This document shows, piece after piece, positions 1 to 6,100 of a stretch of DNA of 8,366 nucleotides; within the stretch, counting starts at the first letter, position 1, and each line of letters begins with the position of its first letter. The translations under genes were made by a program, and so were the position numbers. Source of the stretch: an uncultured Eubacteriales bacterium. GTDB lineage: Bacteria; Bacillota; Clostridia; Christensenellales; UBA1242. The stretch is from NCBI GenBank assembly GCA_902796635.1, contig CADBPU010000017.1, positions 1 through 8,366 of the forward strand, written 5' to 3'. Below the pieces are notes generated by a model, which saw only the letters and a program-made list of their open reading frames with translations, searched no databases and was not told where the DNA came from.

Positions 1-1
1 A

Positions 2-30
2 TTTACTTTTATAGATTATTATATTATAAT
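2..30 (+). promoter_or_regulatory. Candidate sigma-A promoter for the nfeD-floA operon
   Basis: A perfect -10 hexamer TATAAT (25-30) lies 17 nt downstream of TTTACT (2-7), which matches the -35 consensus TTGACA at four of six positions. Transcription would begin near position 37, just ahead of the GGAGG ribosome binding site of nfeD. The region is AT-rich, so chance matches are possible. The correct spacing and perfect -10 are the support. Confidence 0.5.
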
Positions 31-53
31 ATAAACATAAATGGAGGTGTAGA

Positions 54-617
54 ATGTTATACAATCTGTTAAATGCTGGAAATTGGGCAACAGATATAGC
101 AAATTTGTTTACTAATAGTTATTACATAATTTGCTTGGTTTGCCTTGCTATTGGCTTGATATTATGTGCCATAGAGTGCTTTGTTCCGGGCTTTGGAGTG
201 TTTGGAATTTCAGGTATTGTATTTTGCACTTTTTCAATAGTGTTCTTGCTTGTTATGGATGGCACTTGGCGACAGTTCTTGTTTATGTTTGGAATTGGCA
301 TCATCATATTGACACTCATAATTTTGATTGCGGTGAGAAGTGCAAGATTTGGTGCTTTAAGCAAATCGCCGCTGGTTCAAAAACGAACAGCACTACCAGA
401 AGATTATTCTTCTGACGAAAAAAATTATCAATATTTGGTTGGAAAGGTTGGACTAACAGAAACTGCTTGCAAGCCCATAGGAAAAGCTATTATTGACGGA
501 ATTGCATATTCTGTCATAACAAACGGAGAATATATTGATAAAAACAAAAAAGTTTACGTTGCAGAGGTTGAAGGTAATTCAATTGTCGTAAAAGAAAATA
601 TGGAGGTATCAAAATGA
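54..617 (+). CDS. nfeD: NfeD family membrane protein, short form (partner of FloA)
   Basis: A 187-residue NfeD-like protein encoded next to a flotillin. Hydrophobic segments lie at about residues 22-42, 50-68 and 74-95, with the family signature ECFVPGFGVFGISG at 41-54. The C-terminal part (about 126-185) has the NfeD OB-fold pattern, ending in the typical strand containing VAEVEGNSIVVK. There is no room for the N-terminal ClpP-like serine protease domain of the long forms, so no protease activity is expected. NfeD proteins are thought to work with the adjacent SPFH/flotillin protein in membrane microdomains; that role is family knowledge. The ATG at 54 follows GGAGG (43-47) at 6 nt. The stop overlaps the floA start by 4 bp (ATGA), implying translational coupling. 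Confidence 0.9.
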   Translation: MLYNLLNAGNWATDIANLFTNSYYIICLVCLAIGLILCAIECFVPGFGVFGISGIVFCTFSIVFLLVMDGTWRQFLFMFGIGIIILTLIILIAVRSARFGALSKSPLVQKRTALPEDYSSDEKNYQYLVGKVGLTETACKPIGKAIIDGIAYSVITNGEYIDKNKKVYVAEVEGNSIVVKENMEVSK

Positions 618-1624
618 ATTTATTATTAGAAGGAGCATCAATCGCAATTTGGATTGTTGTTGCAGTTGTAGCATTTGTATTGATTTTATTGCTTGCATTT
701 GTGCCAATCAATCTCTGGTTTAGATGCTTGGTTTCAGGCACATATGTAAATATGTTCAAATTGGTTGGTATGAGACTTAGAAAAATCAACACTGGTTTGG
801 TTGTAAATGCTTATATCAACGCAAAAAAAGCAGGTCTTGATATTAATATTGATGACCTTGAAACACACGCAATGGCTGGTGGAAATGTATCATCAGTAGT
901 TGCAGCACTTATCTCAGCACACAGCGCAAAAATCAGTTTGCCTGTTGAAGTTGCAAAAGCTATTGACCTTGCTGGTCGTGATGTTTTGAAAGCCGTAAAA
1001 GAAAGCGTTACACCAAAGGTTATCAAAACTCCTGTTATCAGTGCAGTTGCAAAAGATGGTATTGAACTTAGAGTTTTGGCAAAAGTTACAGTAAAAACAA
1101 ATCTTAACAAACTTGTTGGTGGAGCAGGAGAAGAAACTATTATTTCAAGAGTTGGTGAAGGTATTGTCACAACTATTGGTTCAGCAGAAACTCACGAGCA
1201 AGTTTTGGAAAACCCAGATTCAATTTCAAAATTGGTTCTTGACAAAGGACTTGATGATGGAACAGCATTCCAAATTTTGAGTATTGATATTGCTGATATT
1301 GACGTAGGAAATAATATTGGTGCTGAACTTAAAAAGACACAAGCACAAGCAGAAAAGGAAATTGCACAAGCAAAAGCAGAAGAAAGAAAAGCTATGGCTA
1401 TTGCACAAGAACAAGAAATGAAGGCGAGAGTTCAAGCAATGAGAGCAAATGTTGTTCAAAGTGAAGCAAAAGTTCCAGAGGCAATTGCGCAAGCTTTCAC
1501 AGAAGGTAAACTTGGAGTTATGGATTATTACAGACTTCAAAATATTCAAGCAGACACAAATATGAGAAATAATTTGGCTGGAAAAAAGACAGACGAAGAC
1601 GATAGTGGCTCAGCAAATAAATAA
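614..1624 (+). CDS. floA: Flotillin-like protein FloA (SPFH family, YqfA/UPF0365)
   Basis: A 336-residue flotillin-like scaffold protein, close to the usual length of about 330. Residues 8-38 form the hydrophobic membrane-inserting segment. The SPFH region follows (about 40-235). Then comes an Ala/Glu/Lys/Gln-rich coiled coil (about 238-290, for example AQAEKEIAQAKAEERKAMA) and the conserved C-terminal stretch GKLGVMDYYRLQNIQADTNM at 298-317. FloA oligomerises on the inner leaflet and forms membrane microdomains affecting fluidity, secretion and signalling in Bacillus; that is family knowledge. The start is fixed by GGAGG (602-606) and by the ATGA overlap with nfeD. It is visibly less AT-rich than the neighbouring genes, with many GTT, GGT and GCA codons, which suggests higher expression. 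The ending DEDDSGSANK is a variable acidic tail. Confidence 0.96.
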   Translation: MNLLLEGASIAIWIVVAVVAFVLILLLAFVPINLWFRCLVSGTYVNMFKLVGMRLRKINTGLVVNAYINAKKAGLDINIDDLETHAMAGGNVSSVVAALISAHSAKISLPVEVAKAIDLAGRDVLKAVKESVTPKVIKTPVISAVAKDGIELRVLAKVTVKTNLNKLVGGAGEETIISRVGEGIVTTIGSAETHEQVLENPDSISKLVLDKGLDDGTAFQILSIDIADIDVGNNIGAELKKTQAQAEKEIAQAKAEERKAMAIAQEQEMKARVQAMRANVVQSEAKVPEAIAQAFTEGKLGVMDYYRLQNIQADTNMRNNLAGKKTDEDDSGSANK

Positions 1625-1644
1625 CAATAAAAAAGGAGGATAAT

Positions 1645-2232
1645 ATGAAATTAGAATATATCTTTATTGGAATTTTCGCTTTAATTTCGTTATTTATCCT
1701 TGTTTTTTATTTAATAAATTCTGCAAAAATTAACAAAAAACAAAAAAAAGTTGCTGAAAAGAATAAGACCGAAGACAAAATTAAAGATGAAAAAATAGAA
1801 GTTCCTGCCGAACAGAGCAAAGAAAAGCCAGTTGAAAAGGCAATAAAGGAAGCAAATATAGATTATCAAATCAAAGAAGCTTTTGAGAGAATAGAGCAAG
1901 AAAGAATTGAATATGAAAATGCACCAAAAAATAGGACAATTGGTGGTAAACTTAAACTTGATAGAGATGAGTTTAAGACAGAACTTCAAAAATCGCTTGA
2001 AACAAATAAGATTTCTAGCGATACAAATGTAATTAGCAGTGCAACAGCAAAAATGGACTATGAAATTAGAGATAGTCAAGCAAAAGAACAAGTTGATGTT
2101 GACAAACAAATTGCAGAAGAATATGTAAAAAATCAAGAAAAGAAAAACAAAAGTTTGGGTGAAGAATTGAAAGATATGTCGCCTGAAATGAAAGCAATAA
2201 TGCTTAACGATATCCTAAACAAAAAATATTGA
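1645..2232 (+). CDS. Unrecognised single-pass membrane protein with charged cytoplasmic tail, floA operon
   Basis: I do not recognise this 195-residue protein. Residues 5-25 are one strong transmembrane segment, followed by a Lys-rich stretch (27-46), so the rest is expected in the cytoplasm by the positive-inside rule. Residues 27-95 are Lys/Glu-rich and probably helical or coiled (EAFERIEQERIEYEN at 78-92). A less repetitive patch, RTIGGKLKLDRDEF, lies at 97-110. The last 26 residues, containing SPEMKAIMLNDILNKK (179-194), look like a compact amphipathic helix and are the best candidate for a conserved docking motif. It has a strong site AAGGAGG (1633-1639) before the ATG and begins 20 bp after floA. 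It occupies the slot of B. subtilis yqfB but is much longer and not visibly related. A membrane-tethered partner of FloA/NfeD is an inference from context. Confidence 0.8.
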   Translation: MKLEYIFIGIFALISLFILVFYLINSAKINKKQKKVAEKNKTEDKIKDEKIEVPAEQSKEKPVEKAIKEANIDYQIKEAFERIEQERIEYENAPKNRTIGGKLKLDRDEFKTELQKSLETNKISSDTNVISSATAKMDYEIRDSQAKEQVDVDKQIAEEYVKNQEKKNKSLGEELKDMSPEMKAIMLNDILNKKY

Positions 2233-2263
2233 TTTATTATATATAATAATATTTATAAATGTA

Positions 2264-2292
2264 GCAAACAAACAAAAAATCAAGCATAAAAT
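2264..2292 (+). promoter_or_regulatory. Weak candidate sporulation sigma-E promoter for yqfC-yqfD
   Basis: CATAAAAT (2285-2292) matches the sigma-E -10 consensus CATACAMT at seven of eight positions. It lies 14 nt after GCAAACA (2264-2270), which matches the -35 consensus KMATATT at only four of seven. B. subtilis yqfC and yqfD belong to the mother-cell sigma-E regulon, which motivated the search. Transcription would start near 2299, immediately before the ribosome binding site, giving a very short leader. The AT-rich context makes a chance match quite possible. Confidence 0.25.
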
Positions 2293-2323
2293 ACCTTGTG
2301 AGGTGTGTGGTGTTTGATTTTTT
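2274..2323 (+). promoter_or_regulatory. Possible RNA hairpin enclosing the yqfC ribosome binding site and start
   Basis: AAAAAATCAAGCA (2274-2286) can pair with TGTTTGATTTTTT (2311-2323), giving 13 pairs with one G-U. The 24-nt loop holds the GAGGTG ribosome binding site (2300-2305), and the start codon 2310-2312 sits at the base of the stem. Inside the loop, ACCT-TGTG-AGGT (2293-2304) forms a small hairpin that pairs the ribosome binding site itself. Most outer pairs are A-U, so stability is uncertain. The pairing is directly visible; a regulatory effect is inference. Confidence 0.35.
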
Positions 2324-2570
2324 TAATGACCTGTTTTATGAAATAAAAAAAGGAGTATTTAGATATCAAGTTGAAAGTGGAAAACAAATTGTGATTGAAG
2401 GTTATAAGAACATTTTAAGAATTGACGAATGCTGTGTTGTTTTGAAACTATCAAACGGAGAATTGCAAATTGCTGGTGAGAATCTAAAAGTTAAAGAACT
2501 ATCATCAAACACAATCAAAATTGTTGGCAAAATCAAATCAATAAGTGAGGACTGTGCTGATGAAAAATAA
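2310..2570 (+). CDS. yqfC: Sporulation protein YqfC (YabP/YqfC family)
   Basis: An 86-residue protein matching the YqfC family in length and layout. Residues 1-12 (FDFFNDLFYEI) are a hydrophobic/acidic lead-in. The typical core follows, IVIEGYKNILRIDECCVVLKL (27-47), then SNGELQIAGENLKVKEL (48-64) and NTIKIVGKIKSI (67-78), which is the family's beta-rich pattern ending in V.GKI..I. YqfC is a conserved spore-former protein made in the mother cell; its biochemical function is unknown. I chose GTG 2310 because GAGGTG (2300-2305) sits just upstream at normal spacing. The longer in-frame GTG 2298 would overlap that site and has no ribosome binding site of its own. The gene lies 77 bp after the preceding one and overlaps yqfD by 11 bp. 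Confidence 0.85.
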   Translation: MFDFFNDLFYEIKKGVFRYQVESGKQIVIEGYKNILRIDECCVVLKLSNGELQIAGENLKVKELSSNTIKIVGKIKSISEDCADEK

Positions 2571-3693
2571 GATAAATTTGATTCATATTTCACTCAAAGG
2601 AGTAAATCTTAATCGTGTTTATAAATACTGTCAAAAAGAAAATATAGCATTATATAACATAGATAGAAAAGATTATAAGAATATTGAATTTGATATCAAT
2701 TACAAAGATAAAAAACATTTTTATGAATTAGTTAAAATGCAAAATTATGAGTATATAGAATCTCAAACGCAAGGCAAAAATAAAATCTCAAATTTTGTAA
2801 AGTTAAGATTTGGATTGATTTTTGGTGCATTTTTGTTTATTTTTTTTAATATTTTTAGCAGTTTTATGATTTTTGATATAAAAATTTATGGAAATAGTTA
2901 TGTTGATTCATCAAAAATTATTCAAGTGTTAAACACTTATAATATCAATGTTGGCAAGTTTGTAAAAAACCAAGATTTCAATTTTATTGAAACGGAAATA
3001 ACAAATAATATAGAAGATATTTCTCTTTGTAGTATTATGAAAAAAGGCACAACAATAGTTGTGAATGTGAAAGAAAAACTAAAAAATGAAGAGATGCAAT
3101 TTATATCACAGGGCAAAGATATTGTCGCAACTCAAAATTTTACTTTAACTGAACTTGTCGTTGCCAATGGCACTGCAAAAAAGAAAGTGGGCGATAGTGT
3201 AAAAGCAGGTGATATTATTGTTGCTGGCTATGTTTTGGACTCTTATGGCAAAAAAATCAATTGTAAAGCAAGTGCAAATATCAAAGCAAAAACATGGTTT
3301 TCTGCAAGCGAAATATACAAAAAAGAATTAGAGATAAATGTAAGAACAGGCAAGAAAGTAATAAATTCATATTTGGATTTGTTTGGTGTTAAATATCCAA
3401 TAAAAAATACAAAAAATGAGTTCGAATTTTTTGAAGAAGAATTGAAAGAAACAGAAATAAAGAATAATTTTTTACCTTTCAAAATGTATACAACAACATA
3501 CTATGAAATAACAAAACAAGTGGTTGAACAAGATTTTGAAAAAGACAGACAAAAAATTCTTGAAAAATGCCAAAAGCAAGCATATTCAAAAGTTGTTGAC
3601 ACAAGTTTAATTTCCAATATGTTTGATACAATAACGGAAGAAAAAGATTGCTTTGTTATAACAAGTTATATTGAAGTTAATTTAGAATTTTAA
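2560..3693 (+). CDS. yqfD: Sporulation protein YqfD
   Basis: A 377-residue protein, slightly shorter than B. subtilis YqfD (about 398). The N-terminal cytoplasmic domain (1-80) has the family start NLIHISLKGVNLNRVY, and a single transmembrane segment spans about 84-104. Beyond it lies an extracytoplasmic POTRA-like region (FDIKIYGNSYVDSSKIIQVL, 105-124). A short beta-sandwich hybrid motif, VGDSVKAGDIIVAGYV, follows at 210-225. The protein ends with a charged helical region. YqfD is restricted to spore formers and is expressed in the mother cell; its molecular role is not established. Start ATG 2560 follows GTGAGG (2545-2550) at 9 nt; upstream in-frame GTGs at 2545 and 2554 lie in or too near that site. 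The 11-bp overlap with yqfC indicates co-translation. In Bacillus and many Clostridia phoH follows, but here a convergent lysR does. Confidence 0.93.
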   Translation: MKNKINLIHISLKGVNLNRVYKYCQKENIALYNIDRKDYKNIEFDINYKDKKHFYELVKMQNYEYIESQTQGKNKISNFVKLRFGLIFGAFLFIFFNIFSSFMIFDIKIYGNSYVDSSKIIQVLNTYNINVGKFVKNQDFNFIETEITNNIEDISLCSIMKKGTTIVVNVKEKLKNEEMQFISQGKDIVATQNFTLTELVVANGTAKKKVGDSVKAGDIIVAGYVLDSYGKKINCKASANIKAKTWFSASEIYKKELEINVRTGKKVINSYLDLFGVKYPIKNTKNEFEFFEEELKETEIKNNFLPFKMYTTTYYEITKQVVEQDFEKDRQKILEKCQKQAYSKVVDTSLISNMFDTITEEKDCFVITSYIEVNLEF

Positions 3694-3703
3694 TAAAACT
3701 ATA

Positions 3704-3732
3704 AAAAAATAGCATTTTTTATGCTATTTTTT
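3704..3732. terminator. Bidirectional intrinsic terminator between yqfD and lysR
   Basis: A perfect 12-bp stem, AAAAAATAGCAT (3704-3715) with ATGCTATTTTTT (3721-3732), has a 5-nt T loop. Because the outer arms are A and T tracts, each strand ends in a U-run, so it can stop transcription of yqfD (+) and lysR (-). The lysR stop codon (3719-3721) lies in the loop, and the last codons of lysR form one arm. Confidence 0.85.
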
Positions 3733-4600
3733 GTGTATTTTTCAAATATTCTATAAATTTTTTACTTGCAAAAGGTAAATTTGTATTTTTATTTTTTGCA
3801 ATCAAAACATTTATTGATGGTATATTTTTGTTTATTTTTAATTCTTTTAATTCATAATCTTTTTTCATTTCAACAATGCCAAATCCCAAGCCAAAGCCAG
3901 AGTCAGCAAATTCCAAAACCAAATCCTGGCCAACTACTTCTGTTTTTGGCGAAAGTGATATGTTTTTGCTCAATAAAAATTTATCTATAAATTTTCTGCT
4001 GTTTGCTTCTTTCTTTTGCAATACAACGGGATATTTTAGCAAATCTTCAAATTTATCTATTTCATCATTAAAATATTTTGGATTGTACAAGAAACCTTGT
4101 TTTATTGATTTTAATTTTATAACATCAAGCATATTGTTGTTGACTTCATCTTCAAAAAATACAACAAAATCTAATTTTCCTTTTTCCAAATCTAAAATTA
4201 GATTTCTAGTTAAATCATTTTTAATATCAATTTCAATGTTAGGGTAATCCAAATGGAATTTCTTGATTGCTTCCATTAATACAAGTTTTGTTAGCGTGGT
4301 TGATGCACCTATTTTTATTGTGCCAGTTGATAGTTCTTTGAAAGATATAAATTCATTTTCAGCATTATTTATCAGTTGCAAAGCATTTTTGATATAATCA
4401 TAAAAACTTTTGCCTTCACTTGTCAATTCCATACCTTTGTTGCTTCTTAAAAAAAGTGTGCCACCAAGTTGATTTTCCAAATTCTTTATCTGTTGGCTGA
4501 TTGCTGGTTGAGAAATATGCAACTCTTCACTTGCTTTTGTCATGTTTCCATTTTTTGCTACAACATAAAAAATTCTATATAGTTCCAAATTAATATTCAT
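3719..4600 (-). CDS. LysR-type transcriptional regulator
   Basis: A 293-residue LysR-family regulator of standard length. The N-terminal winged helix-turn-helix covers about residues 3-62 and shows the classic LTTR pattern: LYRIFYVVAKNGNMTKASEEL, then HISQPAISQQIKNLENQLGG (28-47) with the recognition helix, then LFLRSNKGMELTSEGK. A linker helix follows, and the effector-binding domain starts at about GTIKIGASTTLTKLVL. The ligand cannot be read from the sequence. Start ATG (4598-4600) is set by AAGGAG (complement of 4609-4614) at 8 nt; an upstream in-frame GTG at 4607-4609 touches that site and is rejected. It is transcribed divergently from coaC, the usual geometry for an LTTR controlling its neighbour, so control of coaC-coaB is possible but inferred. 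Confidence 0.93.
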   Translation of the reverse strand: MNINLELYRIFYVVAKNGNMTKASEELHISQPAISQQIKNLENQLGGTLFLRSNKGMELTSEGKSFYDYIKNALQLINNAENEFISFKELSTGTIKIGASTTLTKLVLMEAIKKFHLDYPNIEIDIKNDLTRNLILDLEKGKLDFVVFFEDEVNNNMLDVIKLKSIKQGFLYNPKYFNDEIDKFEDLLKYPVVLQKKEANSRKFIDKFLLSKNISLSPKTEVVGQDLVLEFADSGFGLGFGIVEMKKDYELKELKINKNIPSINVLIAKNKNTNLPFASKKFIEYLKNTQKIA

Positions 4601-4620
4601 TATAAGCACTCCTTATATTC

Positions 4621-4650
4621 ATAATAACATATATATATTTTACTTATCAA
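4621..4650 (-). promoter_or_regulatory. Candidate lysR promoter
   Basis: On the minus strand, TTGATA (complement of 4645-4650, five of six to the -35 consensus) is followed after 18 nt by TATTAT (complement of 4621-4626, five of six to the -10 consensus). It overlaps the dyad at 4635-4659, as expected if LysR represses its own gene. Confidence 0.45.
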
Positions 4651-4659
4651 ATAAAATAT
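4635..4659. promoter_or_regulatory. Candidate LysR operator (25-bp dyad) in the lysR-coaC intergenic region
   Basis: Perfect 8-bp inverted arms ATATTTTA (4635-4642) and TAAAATAT (4652-4659) are separated by 9 bp. The dyad contains the T-N11-A arrangement typical of LTTR boxes (T4641, A4653) at its centre. It lies between the two divergent genes and overlaps the proposed lysR promoter. The arms are AT-only apart from the spacer, so chance is not excluded. Confidence 0.45.
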
Positions 4660-4665
4660 CATAAT
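4639..4665 (+). promoter_or_regulatory. Weak candidate coaC-coaB promoter
   Basis: CATAAT (4660-4665, five of six to the -10 consensus) lies 15 nt after TTTACT (4639-4644, four of six to -35). The spacing is short, which is common for promoters needing an activator, and the -35 is inside the LysR-type dyad. Evidence is weak in this AT-rich stretch. Confidence 0.25.
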
Positions 4666-4688
4666 ATTTAATATAAGGAGAAAACAAT

Positions 4689-5228
4689 ATGTTAAAAAAT
4701 AAAAATATAGTAGTTGGTGTTTGTGGCGGGATTGCTTGCTATAAGGTTGCATCTGTTGTAGGTTTATTAAAAAAAGAAGGTGCCAATGTTGATGTTATCA
4801 TGACAAAAAATGCGACTCAATTTGTCACTCCGCTTACATTTCAAACATTATCGCAAAATCCAGTTGTTGTAGATATATTTGAATTAACAAAAGTTGCAGA
4901 TGTCAAGCATATAAGTTTAGCACAAAAAGCAGATGTTGTCATTATTGCGCCTGCAACAGCAAACATGATAGGAAAAGTTGCAAATGGAATTGCAGACGAC
5001 ATGCTTTCGACTGTCATTATGGCAACAACTGCACCAGTCATTTTTGCACCTGCAATGAATAACAATATGTATAACAATAGGATTGTTCAAAATAATATAA
5101 AAAAACTAAAAGAATATAATTATAATTTTGTTGAGCCAGAAGTTGGTCATTTGGCTTGTGGCACAAATTCTGTTGGCAGGCTTGCAGATAATTCAAAAAT
5201 TGTTGAAAAAATTAAGGAAGTGATTTGA
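4689..5228 (+). CDS. coaC: Phosphopantothenoylcysteine decarboxylase, stand-alone (CoaC)
   Basis: A 179-residue flavoprotein that decarboxylates 4'-phosphopantothenoylcysteine to 4'-phosphopantetheine in coenzyme A synthesis. The N-terminal flavodoxin-like start VVGVCGGIACYKV is at 8-20. The catalytic His is H74 in VKHISLA. The substrate/FMN motif PAMNNNMY is at 121-128, and the catalytic Cys is C157 in GHLACGTNSVGRLAD, the substrate-flap motif. The protein stops at the end of the decarboxylase domain, so it is not a CoaBC fusion; this is the streptococcal/enterococcal arrangement. ATG 4689 follows AAGGAG (4675-4680) at 8 nt. coaB starts one base after the coaC stop, so the two are surely co-transcribed and the gene order repeats the domain order of the fused enzyme. 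Confidence 0.95.
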   Translation: MLKNKNIVVGVCGGIACYKVASVVGLLKKEGANVDVIMTKNATQFVTPLTFQTLSQNPVVVDIFELTKVADVKHISLAQKADVVIIAPATANMIGKVANGIADDMLSTVIMATTAPVIFAPAMNNNMYNNRIVQNNIKKLKEYNYNFVEPEVGHLACGTNSVGRLADNSKIVEKIKEVI

Positions 5229-5229
5229 T

Positions 5230-5958
5230 ATGAATATAATAATAACAGCTGGAGGAACAAGTGAACCAATTGATGATGTGAGAGAAATAACAAATTGTTC
5301 AAGCGGAAAACTTGGCAGTAAAATAGCAAACAAACTTGTTCAATTATCTAGTGTAGAAAATATATTTTACGTGTGTTCTCAAAATGCCATAAAACCAAAA
5401 AACAATAAAAAAATCACAATAATTCACGTAAAAACAGTGGAAAATTTGCTAAATTCATTAAAAAATTTGATTTTTACTCAAAAAATCGATGTAGTTATTC
5501 ACAGTATGGCAGTCTCGGATTATAAGGTTGATTATGTTTCGACAGCGCAAAATTTTGCACTAAATTTATCAAACAAAAATGCTGATGAAATAGTGCAAAC
5601 AATCAATAATAATAAAAATTTTGCAATAAAACAAAATAAAATTTCTTCAACCTATGATAATCTTGTTATAAAACTTTCTCAAACACCAAAAGTTATTTCA
5701 CACATAAAAGAATGGGATAAAAATATCTTTCTTGTTGGTTTTAAGTTGTTGTCTAATGTGAAAAAAGAAGAATTGATTTCTGTTGCAAAAAAATTAATGC
5801 AAAAAAACAATTGTGATGTGGTTGTTGCAAATGATATAAAAGATATTTCTCAAAAACAACACAAAGCGCAAATAATAACAAAAGATACAATCTTTGAAGT
5901 TCAAACCAAACAACAGATAGCAAACAAACTCAAATCTATAATAAACGAAATATATTGA
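5230..5958 (+). CDS. coaB: Phosphopantothenate-cysteine ligase, stand-alone (CoaB)
   Basis: A 242-residue enzyme that joins cysteine to 4'-phosphopantothenate using a nucleotide triphosphate (CTP in most bacteria), the step before CoaC. Visible motifs are the nucleotide-binding start IIITAGGTSEPIDDVREITN (3-22) continuing SSGKLGSKIAN (24-34), then VVIHSMAVSDYKV (88-100), the lysine-bearing KISS (137-140), LSQTPKVISHIKEW (149-162), and FLVGFKLL (167-174) with VVVANDI (197-203). HSMAVSDY and the 230-240 residue length fit the monofunctional streptococcal-type ligase rather than the C-terminal half of CoaBC. The ribosome binding site AAGGAAG (5214-5220) lies inside the end of coaC, 9 nt before the ATG. 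A terminator follows, so coaC-coaB form a two-gene unit. Confidence 0.94.
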   Translation: MNIIITAGGTSEPIDDVREITNCSSGKLGSKIANKLVQLSSVENIFYVCSQNAIKPKNNKKITIIHVKTVENLLNSLKNLIFTQKIDVVIHSMAVSDYKVDYVSTAQNFALNLSNKNADEIVQTINNNKNFAIKQNKISSTYDNLVIKLSQTPKVISHIKEWDKNIFLVGFKLLSNVKKEELISVAKKLMQKNNCDVVVANDIKDISQKQHKAQIITKDTIFEVQTKQQIANKLKSIINEIY

Positions 5959-5982
5959 GAAATTTTCAAAAACTTTGATTTG

Positions 5983-6007
5983 CCTTGATCTTATGTCAAG
6001 GTTTTTT
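5983..6007 (+). terminator. Intrinsic terminator after coaB
   Basis: CCTTGA (5983-5988) pairs with TCAAGG (5996-6001) around a 7-nt loop and is followed directly by six Ts (6002-6007). It lies 24 bp after the coaB stop, a standard factor-independent terminator on the + strand. Confidence 0.85.
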
Positions 6008-6065
6008 ATTTACCATAATAAATAAAAATATACTAAAAAAATTTTCAAAAAATGTATTAAATCAT

Positions 6066-6094
6066 TCAACATTTTTAATTTTTTATCGTATAAT
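6066..6094 (+). promoter_or_regulatory. Candidate promoter for the small gene and recO
   Basis: A perfect TATAAT (6089-6094) is preceded at 17 nt by TCAACA (6066-6071), four of six to TTGACA. It sits after the coaB terminator and about 90 bp before the next start codon, so it fits as the promoter of the following two genes. Confidence 0.5.
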
Positions 6095-6100
6095 AAATAT

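Noticed and set aside
811..1170. 119-codon open frame on the - strand inside floA
   Set aside because: It is antisense to a clearly recognised gene, has no ribosome binding site, and its composition mirrors the floA codons.
1711..2136. 141-codon open frame on the - strand, rich in Phe, Cys and Leu
   Set aside because: This is the mirror of the Lys/Glu-rich codons of the + strand gene (AAA/GAA read as TTT/TTC) and only imitates a membrane protein.
2242..2247. TATAAT at 2242-2247 as a sigma-A promoter for yqfC
   Set aside because: Upstream at -35 spacing there is only an A-run with no TTGACA-like hexamer; in such AT-rich DNA a lone TATAAT is expected by chance.
2298..2309. Upstream GTG starts (2298, 2307) for yqfC
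   Set aside because: 2298 overlaps the only ribosome binding site and has none of its own; 2307 is too close to it. GTG 2310 has proper spacing and yields the family-like N-terminus.
2545..2559. Upstream GTG starts (2545, 2554) for yqfD
   Set aside because: GTGAGG at 2545-2550 is the ribosome binding site for ATG 2560, and the extra residues do not resemble the family start.
3876..4247. 123-codon + strand open frame opposite lysR
   Set aside because: It is a shadow of the LysR effector domain; no ribosome binding site and no recognisable motif.
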